Source: JAGSOU01 sp049974865 (GTDB taxonomy: Bacteria > Pseudomonadota > Alphaproteobacteria > Rhodobacterales > Rhodobacteraceae). From it: 64,000 bases of DNA. Both the position numbers and the translations under genes were made by a program. The notes below the pieces were generated by a model, which saw only the letters and a list, made by a program, of their open reading frames with translations, was not told where the DNA came from and made no database searches. The stretch's first letter is position 1, and each line of letters opens with the position of its first letter. Location of the stretch: contig JBNGCX010000009.1 of assembly GCA_049974865.1 (NCBI GenBank), positions 1-64,000 on the forward strand. The letters run 5' to 3'. Positions 1-7,947 of the stretch are shown here, one piece after another.

Positions 1-606
1 GAGGACGGCCCGACCCACCAGCCGGTGGAGCACCTGGCCATGCTGCGCGCCACGCCCAACATGATGGTCTTCCGCCCCGCCGACACGGTGGAGACGGCCG
101 AGGCCTGGGAGGTCGCGCTGACCGCCAAGACCACGCCCTCCACCCTGGCGCTCAGCCGCCAGGGCCTGCCCACCGTGCGGCTTGAGCACAAGACCAAGAA
201 CCTGACCGCCCAGGGCGCCTATGTCCTGGCCGAGGCGGAGGGCAAGCGCCGGGCGATCCTGCTGGCCACCGGCTCGGAGGTTGCGATCGCGCTGGAGGCG
301 CGCGAGATGCTCCAGGCCGAGGGCATCGGCACCCGCGTCGTCTCTATGCCCTGCTGGGAGCTGTTCGCCCAGCAGGACGAGCGTTACCGCAAGCGCGTGC
401 TGCCCGCGGGCCCGGTGCGCGTGGCCGTCGAGGCCGGCATGCGGCTGGGCTGGGACCAGTGGCTGCTGGGCGAGCGCGGGCGCGAGGCCAGGGCCGGTTT
501 CGTCGGTATGGACAGCTTCGGCGCCTCGGCGCCGGCGGGCGATCTCTACCGCCATTTCGGCATCACCGCCGAGGCGGTGGCCGACAAGGTGAAATCGCTG
601 CTGTGA
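1..606 (+). CDS. tkt: transketolase, C-terminal part (5' end outside window)
   Basis: C-terminal about 200 residues of transketolase, the thiamine-diphosphate enzyme that moves two-carbon units between sugar phosphates in the non-oxidative pentose phosphate and Calvin cycles. The frame is open from base 1 and begins EDGPTHQPVEHLAMLR, the transketolase motif at the end of the pyrimidine-binding domain, so the first ATG inside the window is not the start. The rest (ALSRQGLP, ATGSEV, VSMPCWELF, GMDSFGASAPAGDLYRHFGITAE) is the transketolase C-terminal domain. It ends just before a strong hairpin. With the GAPDH genes downstream it belongs to a central carbon block, as is usual in Rhodobacteraceae. 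Only the truncation limits the call. Confidence 0.95.
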   Translation, partial: EDGPTHQPVEHLAMLRATPNMMVFRPADTVETAEAWEVALTAKTTPSTLALSRQGLPTVRLEHKTKNLTAQGAYVLAEAEGKRRAILLATGSEVAIALEAREMLQAEGIGTRVVSMPCWELFAQQDERYRKRVLPAGPVRVAVEAGMRLGWDQWLLGERGREARAGFVGMDSFGASAPAGDLYRHFGITAEAVADKVKSLL

Positions 607-613
607 TTCCAGC

Positions 614-638
614 GGGGGCCGCGCCGTGCGCGGCCCCC
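614..638. terminator. bidirectional terminator hairpin between tkt and the DUF2267 gene
   Basis: Perfect 11-bp inverted repeat GGGGGCCGCGC / GCGCGGCCCCC with a 3-nt loop, 8 nt after the transketolase stop and 6 nt from the stop of the convergent DUF2267 gene. There is no T-run on the + side, so it may work as a strong pause or as a shared terminator. Confidence 0.7.
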
Positions 639-643
639 CCGGC

Positions 644-1066
644 TCAGAACATCTCGCGGATCTCGTCGGTGAAGGCGCTTTCGACGTCTTCCATCTCGCC
701 CGGCGATACATGCGCGCGAAGCACCGCCATCACCGCCGCGATGGCCTCGGGCGCGTCGCCCATCGGATCGGTCTCGAAATCGCGCTGCACCGCCTCGATG
801 AAGGCCTCGCGCGTGCGCATCCTCACCGGCGTCTTCGAGGGGTTCCAGCCCTCGTAATAGATGCCGCGGATCATCACCGGCAGTTGTGCCGCCAGCTGCG
901 CGGCCTCGTCCACGTTCAGGTGATCGCGCACCGCGTGCAGAACCGCCCGCAGCAGGCGGTAGGCGCGCTGCTTGTGGTCCCAGCCGGTCTTGTCGTTGAC
1001 CGCGTTGATCCATTCATTCGCCGTTTTCACGGCGTCGTCGATGATCTTCAGTCCCAAGGCGCTCAT
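644..1066 (-). CDS. DUF2267 domain protein
   Basis: A 140-residue soluble, all-helical protein matching the DUF2267 family (WDHKQRAYRLLRAVLHAVRDHL, AAQLPVMIRGIYYEGW, ADVLxFTDEIREMF-like C-terminus). The function is unknown; family members are often found near stress and microaerobic genes. The start MSALGLKII is preceded on the minus strand by GGGAGGAGC. It is divergent from the hibernation-factor gene, and the 156-bp interval holds two FNR-like boxes that could control either gene. No signal peptide or membrane segment is visible. It covers the full length of a DUF2267 domain. The family call is fairly sure, the role is not. Confidence 0.85.
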   Translation of the reverse strand: MSALGLKIIDDAVKTANEWINAVNDKTGWDHKQRAYRLLRAVLHAVRDHLNVDEAAQLAAQLPVMIRGIYYEGWNPSKTPVRMRTREAFIEAVQRDFETDPMGDAPEAIAAVMAVLRAHVSPGEMEDVESAFTDEIREMF

Positions 1067-1123
1067 GACGTGCTCCTCCCTGTGTCCATGGCCGCATCAG
1101 GCCACGGAACCCCCGCCCGCGCC

Positions 1124-1164
1124 TTGACCTGCATCAGACCGCGGCGCAGCTTGACGCAGATCAT
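1124..1164. promoter_or_regulatory. two FNR/CRP-family-like boxes
   Basis: TTGAC-CTGC-ATCAG at 1124-1137 and TTGAC-GCAG-ATCAT at 1151-1164 each fit the FNR palindrome TTGAT-N4-ATCAA with two mismatches; their centres are 27 bp apart. They sit between divergent genes, so FnrL/Dnr-type control of the hibernation factor and the DUF2267 gene is inferred. No convincing -10 was found at the expected distance. Confidence 0.4.
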
Positions 1165-1222
1165 GGTTTCGCGCGCCGGAAGCGGCCAGCCTGACAGCAA
1201 TGACCGAATAGGAGGGCACACC

Positions 1223-1774
1223 ATGGAAACAGAACCGCAGATCACGTACCGCGGCCTCGACAAGTCACCCGCGATCGAGGACATCATCCGCGAGAAGATC
1301 GACAAGCTGGAGCGCTTCTACGACCGCATCACCTCCTGCCGGGTGACGGTCGAGAAGACCACCCATCGCGGGCACAAGGGGCATCTCTTCCATGTCGCGG
1401 TCGAGATGGAGGTGCCCGGCGGCGTGATCATCGCCAACCGCAAGCCCGGCGACATGAACGCGCACGAAGAGCTGAACGTCGCGGTCCGCGACAGCTTCAA
1501 CGCCGCGCAGCGCCAGCTCGAGGATCACGTGCGCAAGACCGGCGGCATCCATGTCAAGGAGCACCCCGAGAAACGCTATGGCAAGGTGGTGCGCCTGTTC
1601 CCCGAGGAAGGCTATGGCTTCGCCGAGATGTCGGACGGCTCCGAGGTGTATTTCCACCGCGACAGCGTGGTGCACGATGACTGGGAGAAACTCGACATCC
1701 TGTCAGAACTGGAATTCAGCCTGATGGAGGGCGAAAAGGGCCCCTTCGCCGCCAATGTCTCGGTGCGCGGCTGA
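1223..1774 (+). CDS. HPF/RaiA-family ribosome hibernation protein with C-terminal cold-shock domain
   Basis: A 183-residue protein. Residues about 1-105 form the S30AE/RaiA fold that binds the small ribosomal subunit and silences ribosomes (ITYRGLDKSPAIEDIIREKIDKLERFYDRI, then EVPGGVIIANRKPGD and DSFNAAQRQLEDHVRK). Residues about 118-180 are a cold-shock domain (GKVVRLFPEEGYGFAEM, SEVYFHRDSV), an OB fold that binds nucleic acid. This differs from long HPF, which ends in a dimerisation domain. The ATG at 1223 was chosen because GGAGGG lies 8-12 nt upstream; the longer upstream open frame has no domain. The likely job is translation shutdown in stress, perhaps low oxygen given the nearby boxes. 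Confidence 0.88.
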   Translation: METEPQITYRGLDKSPAIEDIIREKIDKLERFYDRITSCRVTVEKTTHRGHKGHLFHVAVEMEVPGGVIIANRKPGDMNAHEELNVAVRDSFNAAQRQLEDHVRKTGGIHVKEHPEKRYGKVVRLFPEEGYGFAEMSDGSEVYFHRDSVVHDDWEKLDILSELEFSLMEGEKGPFAANVSVRG

Positions 1775-1801
1775 GCCGCCGCCCACCGGCGCCCTTTGTT
1801 G

Positions 1802-1863
1802 GCGCTAACGGCGGCATTTTGCGCTAACATATTGTCGGAAAGGGATTTTGGACCTTTCCGACA
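1802..1863. promoter_or_regulatory. operator-like region upstream of the first GAPDH gene
   Basis: Two GCGCTAAC elements 19 bp apart (1802-1809 and 1821-1828); the first lies in TGTTGGCGCTAACG, close to a LacI-type palindrome TGTTAGCGCTAACA, as recalled for CceR, the carbon-metabolism repressor of Rhodobacter. Just downstream is an 11-bp inverted repeat, TGTCGGAAAGG at 1833-1843 and its complement at 1853-1863. All lie within 135 bp before the gap start. The regulator assignment is inferred. Confidence 0.45.
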
Positions 1864-1933
1864 GGTGCCTTCACGGGTATAGGCAGGGCCGATCGACCAA
1901 TCCCTTTCTGGACCAAACCCCTGGAGAGCGCGC

Positions 1934-2938
<1,005 letters not shown>

Positions 2939-2970
2939 GGAGACGGGGGCCCGCGCCCCCGCGCCACGGC

Positions 2971-3114
2971 ATGAGTGACAAGCTTGCCTTCTTCCTGGCC
3001 CTGACCGTGGTCGCGGCGGTGGCCGTGGACTATGTCTATGCCGATTTCACCTATTCGCTGTACGTCGCGCGAAAACTCTCCGATCTGCGCGCCTATATCG
3101 CATTCTGGCGCTAA
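2971..3114 (+). CDS. 47-residue single-pass membrane micropeptide between the two GAPDH genes
   Basis: MSDKLAFFLALTVVAAVAVD followed by YVYADFTYSLYVARKLSDLRAYIAFWR. One hydrophobic segment (residues about 6-20) with an aromatic-rich, then basic, C-terminal tail predicts a small inner-membrane protein, likely with the C-terminus in the cytosol. It begins 32 nt after the first GAPDH stop and is followed by a hairpin and the second GAPDH, so it is probably co-transcribed. The protein is too short for a domain call and has no known function; I recall similar small ORFs at this position in related genomes, but that needs a search. The composition and aromatic pattern look protein-like rather than random. 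Confidence 0.6.
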   Translation: MSDKLAFFLALTVVAAVAVDYVYADFTYSLYVARKLSDLRAYIAFWR

Positions 3115-3140
3115 GGCGGTGTTGACCCTCCCCCGCGGGA

Positions 3141-3186
3141 GGCGCAGTTTGCCGCCGGCCACGCCGGCGGCAAAGGATTCTGCGCC
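3141..3186 (+). terminator. long two-part hairpin between micropeptide and second GAPDH gene
   Basis: Perfect 12-bp stem TTTGCCGCCGGC (3148-3159) / GCCGGCGGCAAA (3163-3174) with a 3-nt loop, flanked by a further complementary pair GGCGCAG (3141-3147) / CTGCGCC (3180-3186). There is no T-run after it. It could terminate or attenuate transcription, or protect the 3' end of the upstream mRNA. Confidence 0.55.
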
Positions 3187-3227
3187 CACCGGACGGAAGG
3201 GCCGGACATCGAAGGAGAGCCACCGCC

Positions 3228-4229
3228 ATGCCAGTCACAGTCGCCATCAACGGGTTCGGTCGCATCGGACGCAGCGTCCTGCGGGCACTGGTCGAGCAGG
3301 ACCGCCGTGACATCGAGATCGTGGCGATCAACGATCTCGGCCCGGTCGAGAGCCTCGCGCATCTGCTGCGCCACGACTCGGTGCATGGCCGCTTCCCCGG
3401 CACGGTTGCCACCGGCCCCGACAGCCTGGACGTGGGCCGCGGCCCGATCCGGGTGAGCGCGCAGCGCGACCCGGCCCGGCTCGACTGGCGCGGCGTCGAT
3501 ATCGTGATGGAATGCACCGGCATCTTCAAAAGCCGCGACAAGGCCGCGCTGCACCTTCAGAACGGCGCGAAGCGGGTTCTGGTCTCGGCCCCGGCCGAGG
3601 GCGCCGACAAGACCATCGTCTACGGCATCAACCACGACCTGCTGGGCGAAGGGGACCGCATCGTCTCCAACGCGTCCTGCACCACCAACTGCCTGGTGCC
3701 GGTGGTCAAGGTGCTGGACGAGGCGGTCGGGATCGAGCGGGCCTTCATGTCCACCGTGCATTCCTATACCGGCGACCAGCCGACGCTGGACACCCTGCAC
3801 GCCGATCCCTATCGCGGGCGCGCCGCGGCGATGTCGATGGTGCCGACCTCGACCGGCGCGGCCAAGGCGCTGACGCAGGTGCTGCCCGGGATGAAGGGGC
3901 GGATCGACGGCGTCGCGGTGCGGGTGCCCACGCCCAATGTCTCGCTGGTGGACCTGACCTTCGACGCCGCCCGCCCGACCAGCGCCGAGGAGATCAACGA
4001 GGTCATCCGCGCCGCCGCCGAGGGGCCGATGCAGGGCATCCTGGGCGTGACCGAGGAGAAGCTGGTTTCGATCGACCTCAACCACGACCCGCGCAGCTCG
4101 GTCTTCTCGACCGACCAGACGCGGGTGACGGACGGCACGCTGTGCCGCATCCTGACCTGGTATGACAACGAATGGGCCTTTTCCAACCGGATGCTGGACA
4201 CCGCGGCCCAGATGGCGAAATTCCTCTAG
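3228..4229 (+). CDS. gap: type I glyceraldehyde-3-phosphate dehydrogenase, paralogue 2
   Basis: 333 residues, co-linear with paralogue 1 at 1934. Same enzyme family: AINGFGRIGR nucleotide-binding start, SNASCTTNC with the catalytic cysteine, HSYTGDQPTLD, MVPTSTGAAKAL, WYDNEWAFSNRM. Here residue 36 is Asp (AINDLGP), the usual NAD-selecting residue, unlike Ala36 of the first copy. RBS GAAGGAGA lies 9-16 nt before the ATG. The gene ends 6 bp from the convergent coaD gene. The pair may divide glycolytic and gluconeogenic or Calvin-cycle work; this is inferred from the residue difference only. Confidence 0.96.
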   Translation: MPVTVAINGFGRIGRSVLRALVEQDRRDIEIVAINDLGPVESLAHLLRHDSVHGRFPGTVATGPDSLDVGRGPIRVSAQRDPARLDWRGVDIVMECTGIFKSRDKAALHLQNGAKRVLVSAPAEGADKTIVYGINHDLLGEGDRIVSNASCTTNCLVPVVKVLDEAVGIERAFMSTVHSYTGDQPTLDTLHADPYRGRAAAMSMVPTSTGAAKALTQVLPGMKGRIDGVAVRVPTPNVSLVDLTFDAARPTSAEEINEVIRAAAEGPMQGILGVTEEKLVSIDLNHDPRSSVFSTDQTRVTDGTLCRILTWYDNEWAFSNRMLDTAAQMAKFL

Positions 4230-4235
4230 GTGCGG

Positions 4236-4733
4236 TCAGCCGCGGTTGAACTTGCCCAGCAGGGCCTCGTTGACGTCGGGCGGGACGAATTGCGACACGT
4301 CCCCGCCCAGCCGGGCGATTTCCTTGACCAGCTTGGAGGCGATCGCCTGGCGCCGCGCGTCGGCCATCAGGAACACCGTCTCGATGGTGTCGTCCAGCGC
4401 CCGGTTCATGCCGACCATCTGGAACTCGTACTCGAAATCGGCCACGGCGCGCAGGCCACGGATGATGACTCGGGCCCCGACCTCGTGGGCGCAGTCGATG
4501 AGCAGGTTCTCGAAAGGGTGCACCACGATCTCGGTGCCGGTGCGCTCGGCCAGTTCGGCGGTTTCCGCCTTCACCATCGCCACGCGTTCCTCCAGCGTGA
4601 ACAGCGGGCCCTTGTCGCGGTTGATCGCGACGCCGATGACCAGGCGGTCGACCAGCGCGGTCGCACGGGTGATGATATCGACATGGCCCAGCGTGATCGG
4701 GTCAAAGGTGCCGGGATAAAGACCGATGCGCAT
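4236..4733 (-). CDS. coaD: phosphopantetheine adenylyltransferase
   Basis: 165 residues, the usual CoaD length. It transfers AMP from ATP to 4'-phosphopantetheine, the fourth step of coenzyme A synthesis. Motifs: GLYPGTFDPITLGHVDII at the N-terminus, with the T/HxGH nucleotidyltransferase signature as TLGH; GLRAVADFEYEFQM in the middle; and ASKLVKEIARLGG near the C-terminus, matching the ISSTxVREI-type motif. The start is MRIGLYPG; AAGGGGACG lies upstream. It is convergent with the second GAPDH gene and has its own upstream region containing the CGCAA-N5-TTGCG element at 4760-4781. Confidence 0.97.
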   Translation of the reverse strand: MRIGLYPGTFDPITLGHVDIITRATALVDRLVIGVAINRDKGPLFTLEERVAMVKAETAELAERTGTEIVVHPFENLLIDCAHEVGARVIIRGLRAVADFEYEFQMVGMNRALDDTIETVFLMADARRQAIASKLVKEIARLGGDVSQFVPPDVNEALLGKFNRG

Positions 4734-4759
4734 GCGCGTCCCCTTCCGTTTTTACTTGC

Positions 4760-4781
4760 GGCACGCAACTATATTGCGCGC
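4760..4781 (-). promoter_or_regulatory. CGCAA-N5-TTGCG palindrome upstream of coaD
   Basis: On the + strand GGCACGCAAC-TAT-ATTGCGCGC. It contains a perfect 5-bp inverted repeat CGCAA/TTGCG with a 5-nt spacer, 27-48 nt before the coaD start. A 19/22 identical copy lies at 58581-58602 upstream of the DUF924 gene. The binding factor is unknown. Confidence 0.4.
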
Positions 4782-4804
4782 CGCTTTGCAAGGGGAATGC
4801 GGCC

Positions 4805-5239
4805 CTAGTGGCCCATGATCATGCCTTCCAGCGCGTCCTTCTCCATCGCCAGTTCCGACAGCCGCGCCTTGACCACGTCGCCGATCGAGATCAGCCCGAT
4901 CATCGCGTCGCCCTCCATCACCGGCAGGTGGCGGAAACGGCCTTCGGTCATTTTCTGCAGGATGGCGTCGGCCCCGTCCTCCATCCGGCAGACGCTGACG
5001 TCGCGGGTCATGACCTCCTCGATGGGGCTGGTCAGGCAGACGGTGCCCCGGCGGGCCACCTCGCGCACGATGTCGCGCTCGGACAGGATGCCGGCCACGC
5101 TGCGGCCGTCTTCGGACACCACAACCGAGCCGATCCGCCGCGACGACAACAGCGCCGCCGCCTCGGCCACGGTCGCGCCGGGCTGGATGGTGACGACGCC
5201 GTCATCGGCCTTTGATTTCAGAATCTGGTGAACACGCAT
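4805..5239 (-). CDS. CBS-pair domain protein
   Basis: 144 residues made of two CBS domains (residues about 10-65 VVTIQPGATVAEAAALLSSRRIGSVVV and about 75-130 VMTRDVSVCRMEDGADAILQKMTEGRFRHLPVM), a fold that senses adenine nucleotides or NADH. Stand-alone CBS pairs regulate partner proteins; the partner is not visible here. The ATG at 5239 was chosen over an upstream start in the same frame because it begins MRVHQILKSK, typical of this family, and has GGGAGGG just upstream. It is 65 bp from the end of the LysR gene and in the same direction, but the gap and RBS suggest its own promoter. Confidence 0.9.
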   Translation of the reverse strand: MRVHQILKSKADDGVVTIQPGATVAEAAALLSSRRIGSVVVSEDGRSVAGILSERDIVREVARRGTVCLTSPIEEVMTRDVSVCRMEDGADAILQKMTEGRFRHLPVMEGDAMIGLISIGDVVKARLSELAMEKDALEGMIMGH

Positions 5240-5308
5240 GAACGCCCTCCCTCGGCTATGGGACAAGCGTCGCCCGGACTGCGACAATTTGTCAAGTTTG
5301 ACGCGCGC

Positions 5309-6214
5309 TCAGGTCAGCGCCTCCAGCCGCGCCACCTCGGCCCTGAGCCCGTCGCACAGCGCCTGGGCAAAGCGGTTCAGCCGCTCCACCTTGCGGTCGT
5401 CTCCGTGCCGGATCAGGTAGAAGGCGCGGGTCAGCGACAACTCCCCGGGCAGCAACTTGCGCAGGTCGGGCGCAGCCGGGATGGCGAAGTCGTGGACGAT
5501 TCCCACCCCCGCGCCCTGCCGGATCCAGTTGAACTGAACCGAGACCGAGTTGGAGGCGAAATCGGCCTTCTCGGCGCCAATCTCGAATAGGTAGTCCAGC
5601 TCCTTGTCGAAGATCATGTCGGGGATGTAGCCGATCAGGCGGTGGCGTTTCAGGTCGGCCAGGCTGTCGATCGGCGGGGTCCGGCGCAGGTAGCTCTCCG
5701 TCGCGGCGAGGTGCAGCCGGTAATCGGTGATCTTCTGCACCGTCAGGCGGGTGCCGGTGGTGGGCGGGCTGACGGCGATGGCCATGTCGGCCTCTCGCTT
5801 GGACAGGTTGAACACCCGCGGCAGGGCCACGATCTGCACCTCCAGCCCCGGATGCTGGTCGCAGATCGCCGTGCAGACCTGCGGCAGCAGGTAGTTGGCG
5901 CAGCCGTCGGGCGCGCCGATGCGGATCACGCCGCTCAGCTGCCCCGCCTGCCCCTGCGTCTCCTCCAGCGCCAGCGCGATGGACTGCTCGGCCTGCTCGG
6001 CGCGCTCCAGCAGGCGCTCGCCCTCGGCGGTCAGCGCATAGCCCTGCGGCGATTTCACGAACAGCGTCGCGCCCAGCGCCTCTTCCAGACGCTGCACGCG
6101 GCGGCCCACCGTGGCCGGGTCGTTCCTCAGCACCCGGCCGGCGCCCGAAAGGCTCTCTTCCCGCGCCACGGCAAGGAAAACCCGCATGTCGTCCCAGTTC
6201 AGATCCATCGCCAC
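5309..6214 (-). CDS. LysR-family transcriptional regulator, divergent from mmsA
   Basis: 301 residues. An N-terminal winged helix (residues about 7-65: WDDMRVFLAVAREESLSGAG, PATVGRRVQRLEEALGATLF) is followed by a periplasmic-binding-like effector domain (GVIRIGAPDGCANYLLPQV onward). It is divergent from mmsA with 95 bp between the starts, and the interval has two AT-rich palindromes, so control of mmsA and of itself is likely (inferred). The effector could be a valine-catabolism acyl intermediate, but nothing in the sequence proves it. The start could be MAMDLNW or the Met two codons later. It resembles short-HTH LysR proteins of the VtlR/AlsR-like type common in Rhodobacteraceae. Confidence 0.93.
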   Translation of the reverse strand: MAMDLNWDDMRVFLAVAREESLSGAGRVLRNDPATVGRRVQRLEEALGATLFVKSPQGYALTAEGERLLERAEQAEQSIALALEETQGQAGQLSGVIRIGAPDGCANYLLPQVCTAICDQHPGLEVQIVALPRVFNLSKREADMAIAVSPPTTGTRLTVQKITDYRLHLAATESYLRRTPPIDSLADLKRHRLIGYIPDMIFDKELDYLFEIGAEKADFASNSVSVQFNWIRQGAGVGIVHDFAIPAAPDLRKLLPGELSLTRAFYLIRHGDDRKVERLNRFAQALCDGLRAEVARLEALT

Positions 6215-6221
6215 ACCAGAA

Positions 6222-6266
6222 TTTTCGCAAAACCCTTTTGAGAAACTGTCCCTTTTGCGCGGAAAA
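6222..6266. promoter_or_regulatory. divergent lysR-mmsA promoter region with two AT-rich palindromes
   Basis: TTTTCGCAAAA at 6222-6232 is a near-perfect palindrome and TTTTGCGCGGAAAA at 6253-6266 a related imperfect one, 31 bp apart. They lie between the divergent LysR gene and mmsA and are good candidates for the regulator's two binding sites. Confidence 0.45.
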
Positions 6267-6309
6267 ATGCAAGGCTATTCTCCGCGCGAACTCAGTACGG
6301 GAGGATCCG

Positions 6310-7809
6310 ATGCAAGAGCTGACCCATTACATCAACGGCGAGATGGTCGCGGGCACATCCGGCCGCTTTGCCGATATCTTCAACCCCGCCACCGGCGAGG
6401 TTCAGGCCAAGGTGCCGCTGGCCACCAAGGACGAGGTCGACGCGATCGTCGCCAAGGCCGCCGAGGCGCAGGTCGCCTGGGCGTCGGTCAACCCGCAGCG
6501 CCGCGCCCGCGTGATGATGCGCTTTGCCGACCTGATCAACCAGAACATGGACAAGCTGGCCGAGCTGGTCAGCCGCGAACACGGCAAGACCCTGCCCGAC
6601 GCCCGCGGCGACGTGCAGCGCGGCCTCGAGGTGGTCGAGGTCTGCATGGGCGCACCGCACATGCTGAAGGGCGAATTCATGGACAGCGGCGGCCCCGGCA
6701 TCGACCTCTACTCGATGCGCCAGCCGCTGGGCGTGGTGGCCGGCATCACCCCGTTCAACTTCCCCGCCATGATCCCGCTGTGGAAGATGGCCCCGGCGAT
6801 CGTTTCGGGCAACGCCATGATCCTCAAGCCGTCCGAGCGCTGCCCCTCGACCTCTCTCGCGCTGGCCGAGCTGATGAAAGAGGCCGGGCTGCCTGACGGC
6901 GTGCTGCAGGTCGTCAACGGCGACAAGGAAGCGGTGGACGCGATCCTCGACAACGAGACCATCCAGGCGGTGGGCTTCGTGGGCTCGACCCCGATCGCTC
7001 AGTACATCTATGGCCGCGCCGCCACCAACGGCAAGCGCGCCCAGTGCTTCGGCGGCGCCAAGAACCACATGATCATCATGCCCGACGCCGACCTGGAAAA
7101 GGCCGCCGACGCGCTGGTGGGCGCAGGCTACGGCGCCGCCGGCGAGCGCTGCATGGCGATCTCGGTCGCGGTGCCCGTGGGCGAGGAAACCGCCGACAAG
7201 CTGATCGAGAAGCTGGTGCCGCGCATCGAGAAGCTGAAGGTCGGCCCCTACACCGCCGGCGAGGACGTCGATTACGGCCCCGTCATCACCGCCGCCGCCA
7301 AGACCCGCATCGAGGGGCTGATCGACAGCGGCGTCGAGCAGGGCGCCAAGCTGGTCCTCGACGGCCGCGGCTTCCAGCTGCAGGGCTACGAGGACGGCTT
7401 CTTCGTGGGCCCCAGCCTGTTCGACAACGTCACGCCGGACATGGATATCTACAAGGAAGAGATCTTCGGCCCGGTGCTGTCGACGGTGCGCGCCAAGAGC
7501 TATGACGAGGCTCTGAACCTCATCATGAAGAACCAGTACGGCAACGGCACCTCGATCTTCACCGCCGATGGCGATACCGCGCGCGACTTTGCCTCGAAGG
7601 TGAATGTCGGCATGGTCGGCATCAACTTCCCGATCCCGGTGCCGCTGTCCTACTTCACCTTTGGCGGCTGGAAGAAGTCGGCCTTCGGCGACCTGAACCA
7701 GTACGGCCCCGATGCCTTCCGCTTCTACACCAAGACCAAGACGGTCACCGCGCGCTGGTTCTCGGGGATCAAGGAAGGCGGCGAATTCGCCTTCAAGCAG
7801 ATGGACTGA
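6310..7809 (+). CDS. mmsA: CoA-acylating methylmalonate-semialdehyde dehydrogenase
   Basis: 499 residues. It converts methylmalonate semialdehyde (from valine) or malonate semialdehyde to propionyl-CoA or acetyl-CoA with NAD. It has the aldehyde dehydrogenase fold: ITPFNFPAMIPLWK, GNAMILKPSERCP, VGFVGSTPIAQYIY, GGAKNHMIIMPDAD, and the catalytic Cys281 in GERCMA. The family-specific GAKNH and the short lysine-rich C-terminus fit MmsA rather than a generic ALDH. The ATG at 6310 has ACGGGAGGA upstream; an in-frame upstream start lacks an RBS. The other valine-pathway genes (acyl-CoA dehydrogenase, hydrolase, mmsB) lie at 48669-51734 beyond the prophage. A good terminator follows. Confidence 0.97.
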   Translation: MQELTHYINGEMVAGTSGRFADIFNPATGEVQAKVPLATKDEVDAIVAKAAEAQVAWASVNPQRRARVMMRFADLINQNMDKLAELVSREHGKTLPDARGDVQRGLEVVEVCMGAPHMLKGEFMDSGGPGIDLYSMRQPLGVVAGITPFNFPAMIPLWKMAPAIVSGNAMILKPSERCPSTSLALAELMKEAGLPDGVLQVVNGDKEAVDAILDNETIQAVGFVGSTPIAQYIYGRAATNGKRAQCFGGAKNHMIIMPDADLEKAADALVGAGYGAAGERCMAISVAVPVGEETADKLIEKLVPRIEKLKVGPYTAGEDVDYGPVITAAAKTRIEGLIDSGVEQGAKLVLDGRGFQLQGYEDGFFVGPSLFDNVTPDMDIYKEEIFGPVLSTVRAKSYDEALNLIMKNQYGNGTSIFTADGDTARDFASKVNVGMVGINFPIPVPLSYFTFGGWKKSAFGDLNQYGPDAFRFYTKTKTVTARWFSGIKEGGEFAFKQMD

Positions 7810-7831
7810 TCCACCCTGCCCTGACCAACAT

Positions 7832-7867
7832 GACGCCCCGGCCCCCGCGCCGGGGCGTCGCCTTTTG
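7832..7867 (+). terminator. rho-independent terminator after mmsA
   Basis: 11-bp stem GACGCCCCGGC (7832-7842) / GCCGGGGCGTC (7849-7859) with a 6-nt loop, followed by GCCTTTT. Confidence 0.85.
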
Positions 7868-7947
7868 GGCCCCGCGCGCTCAAGCGCCTTGCCCTGCCCC
7901 GCCTTTCCTGCTGAAACTGGGCGAACCGAGCTTGACGGAGGCGCCGC

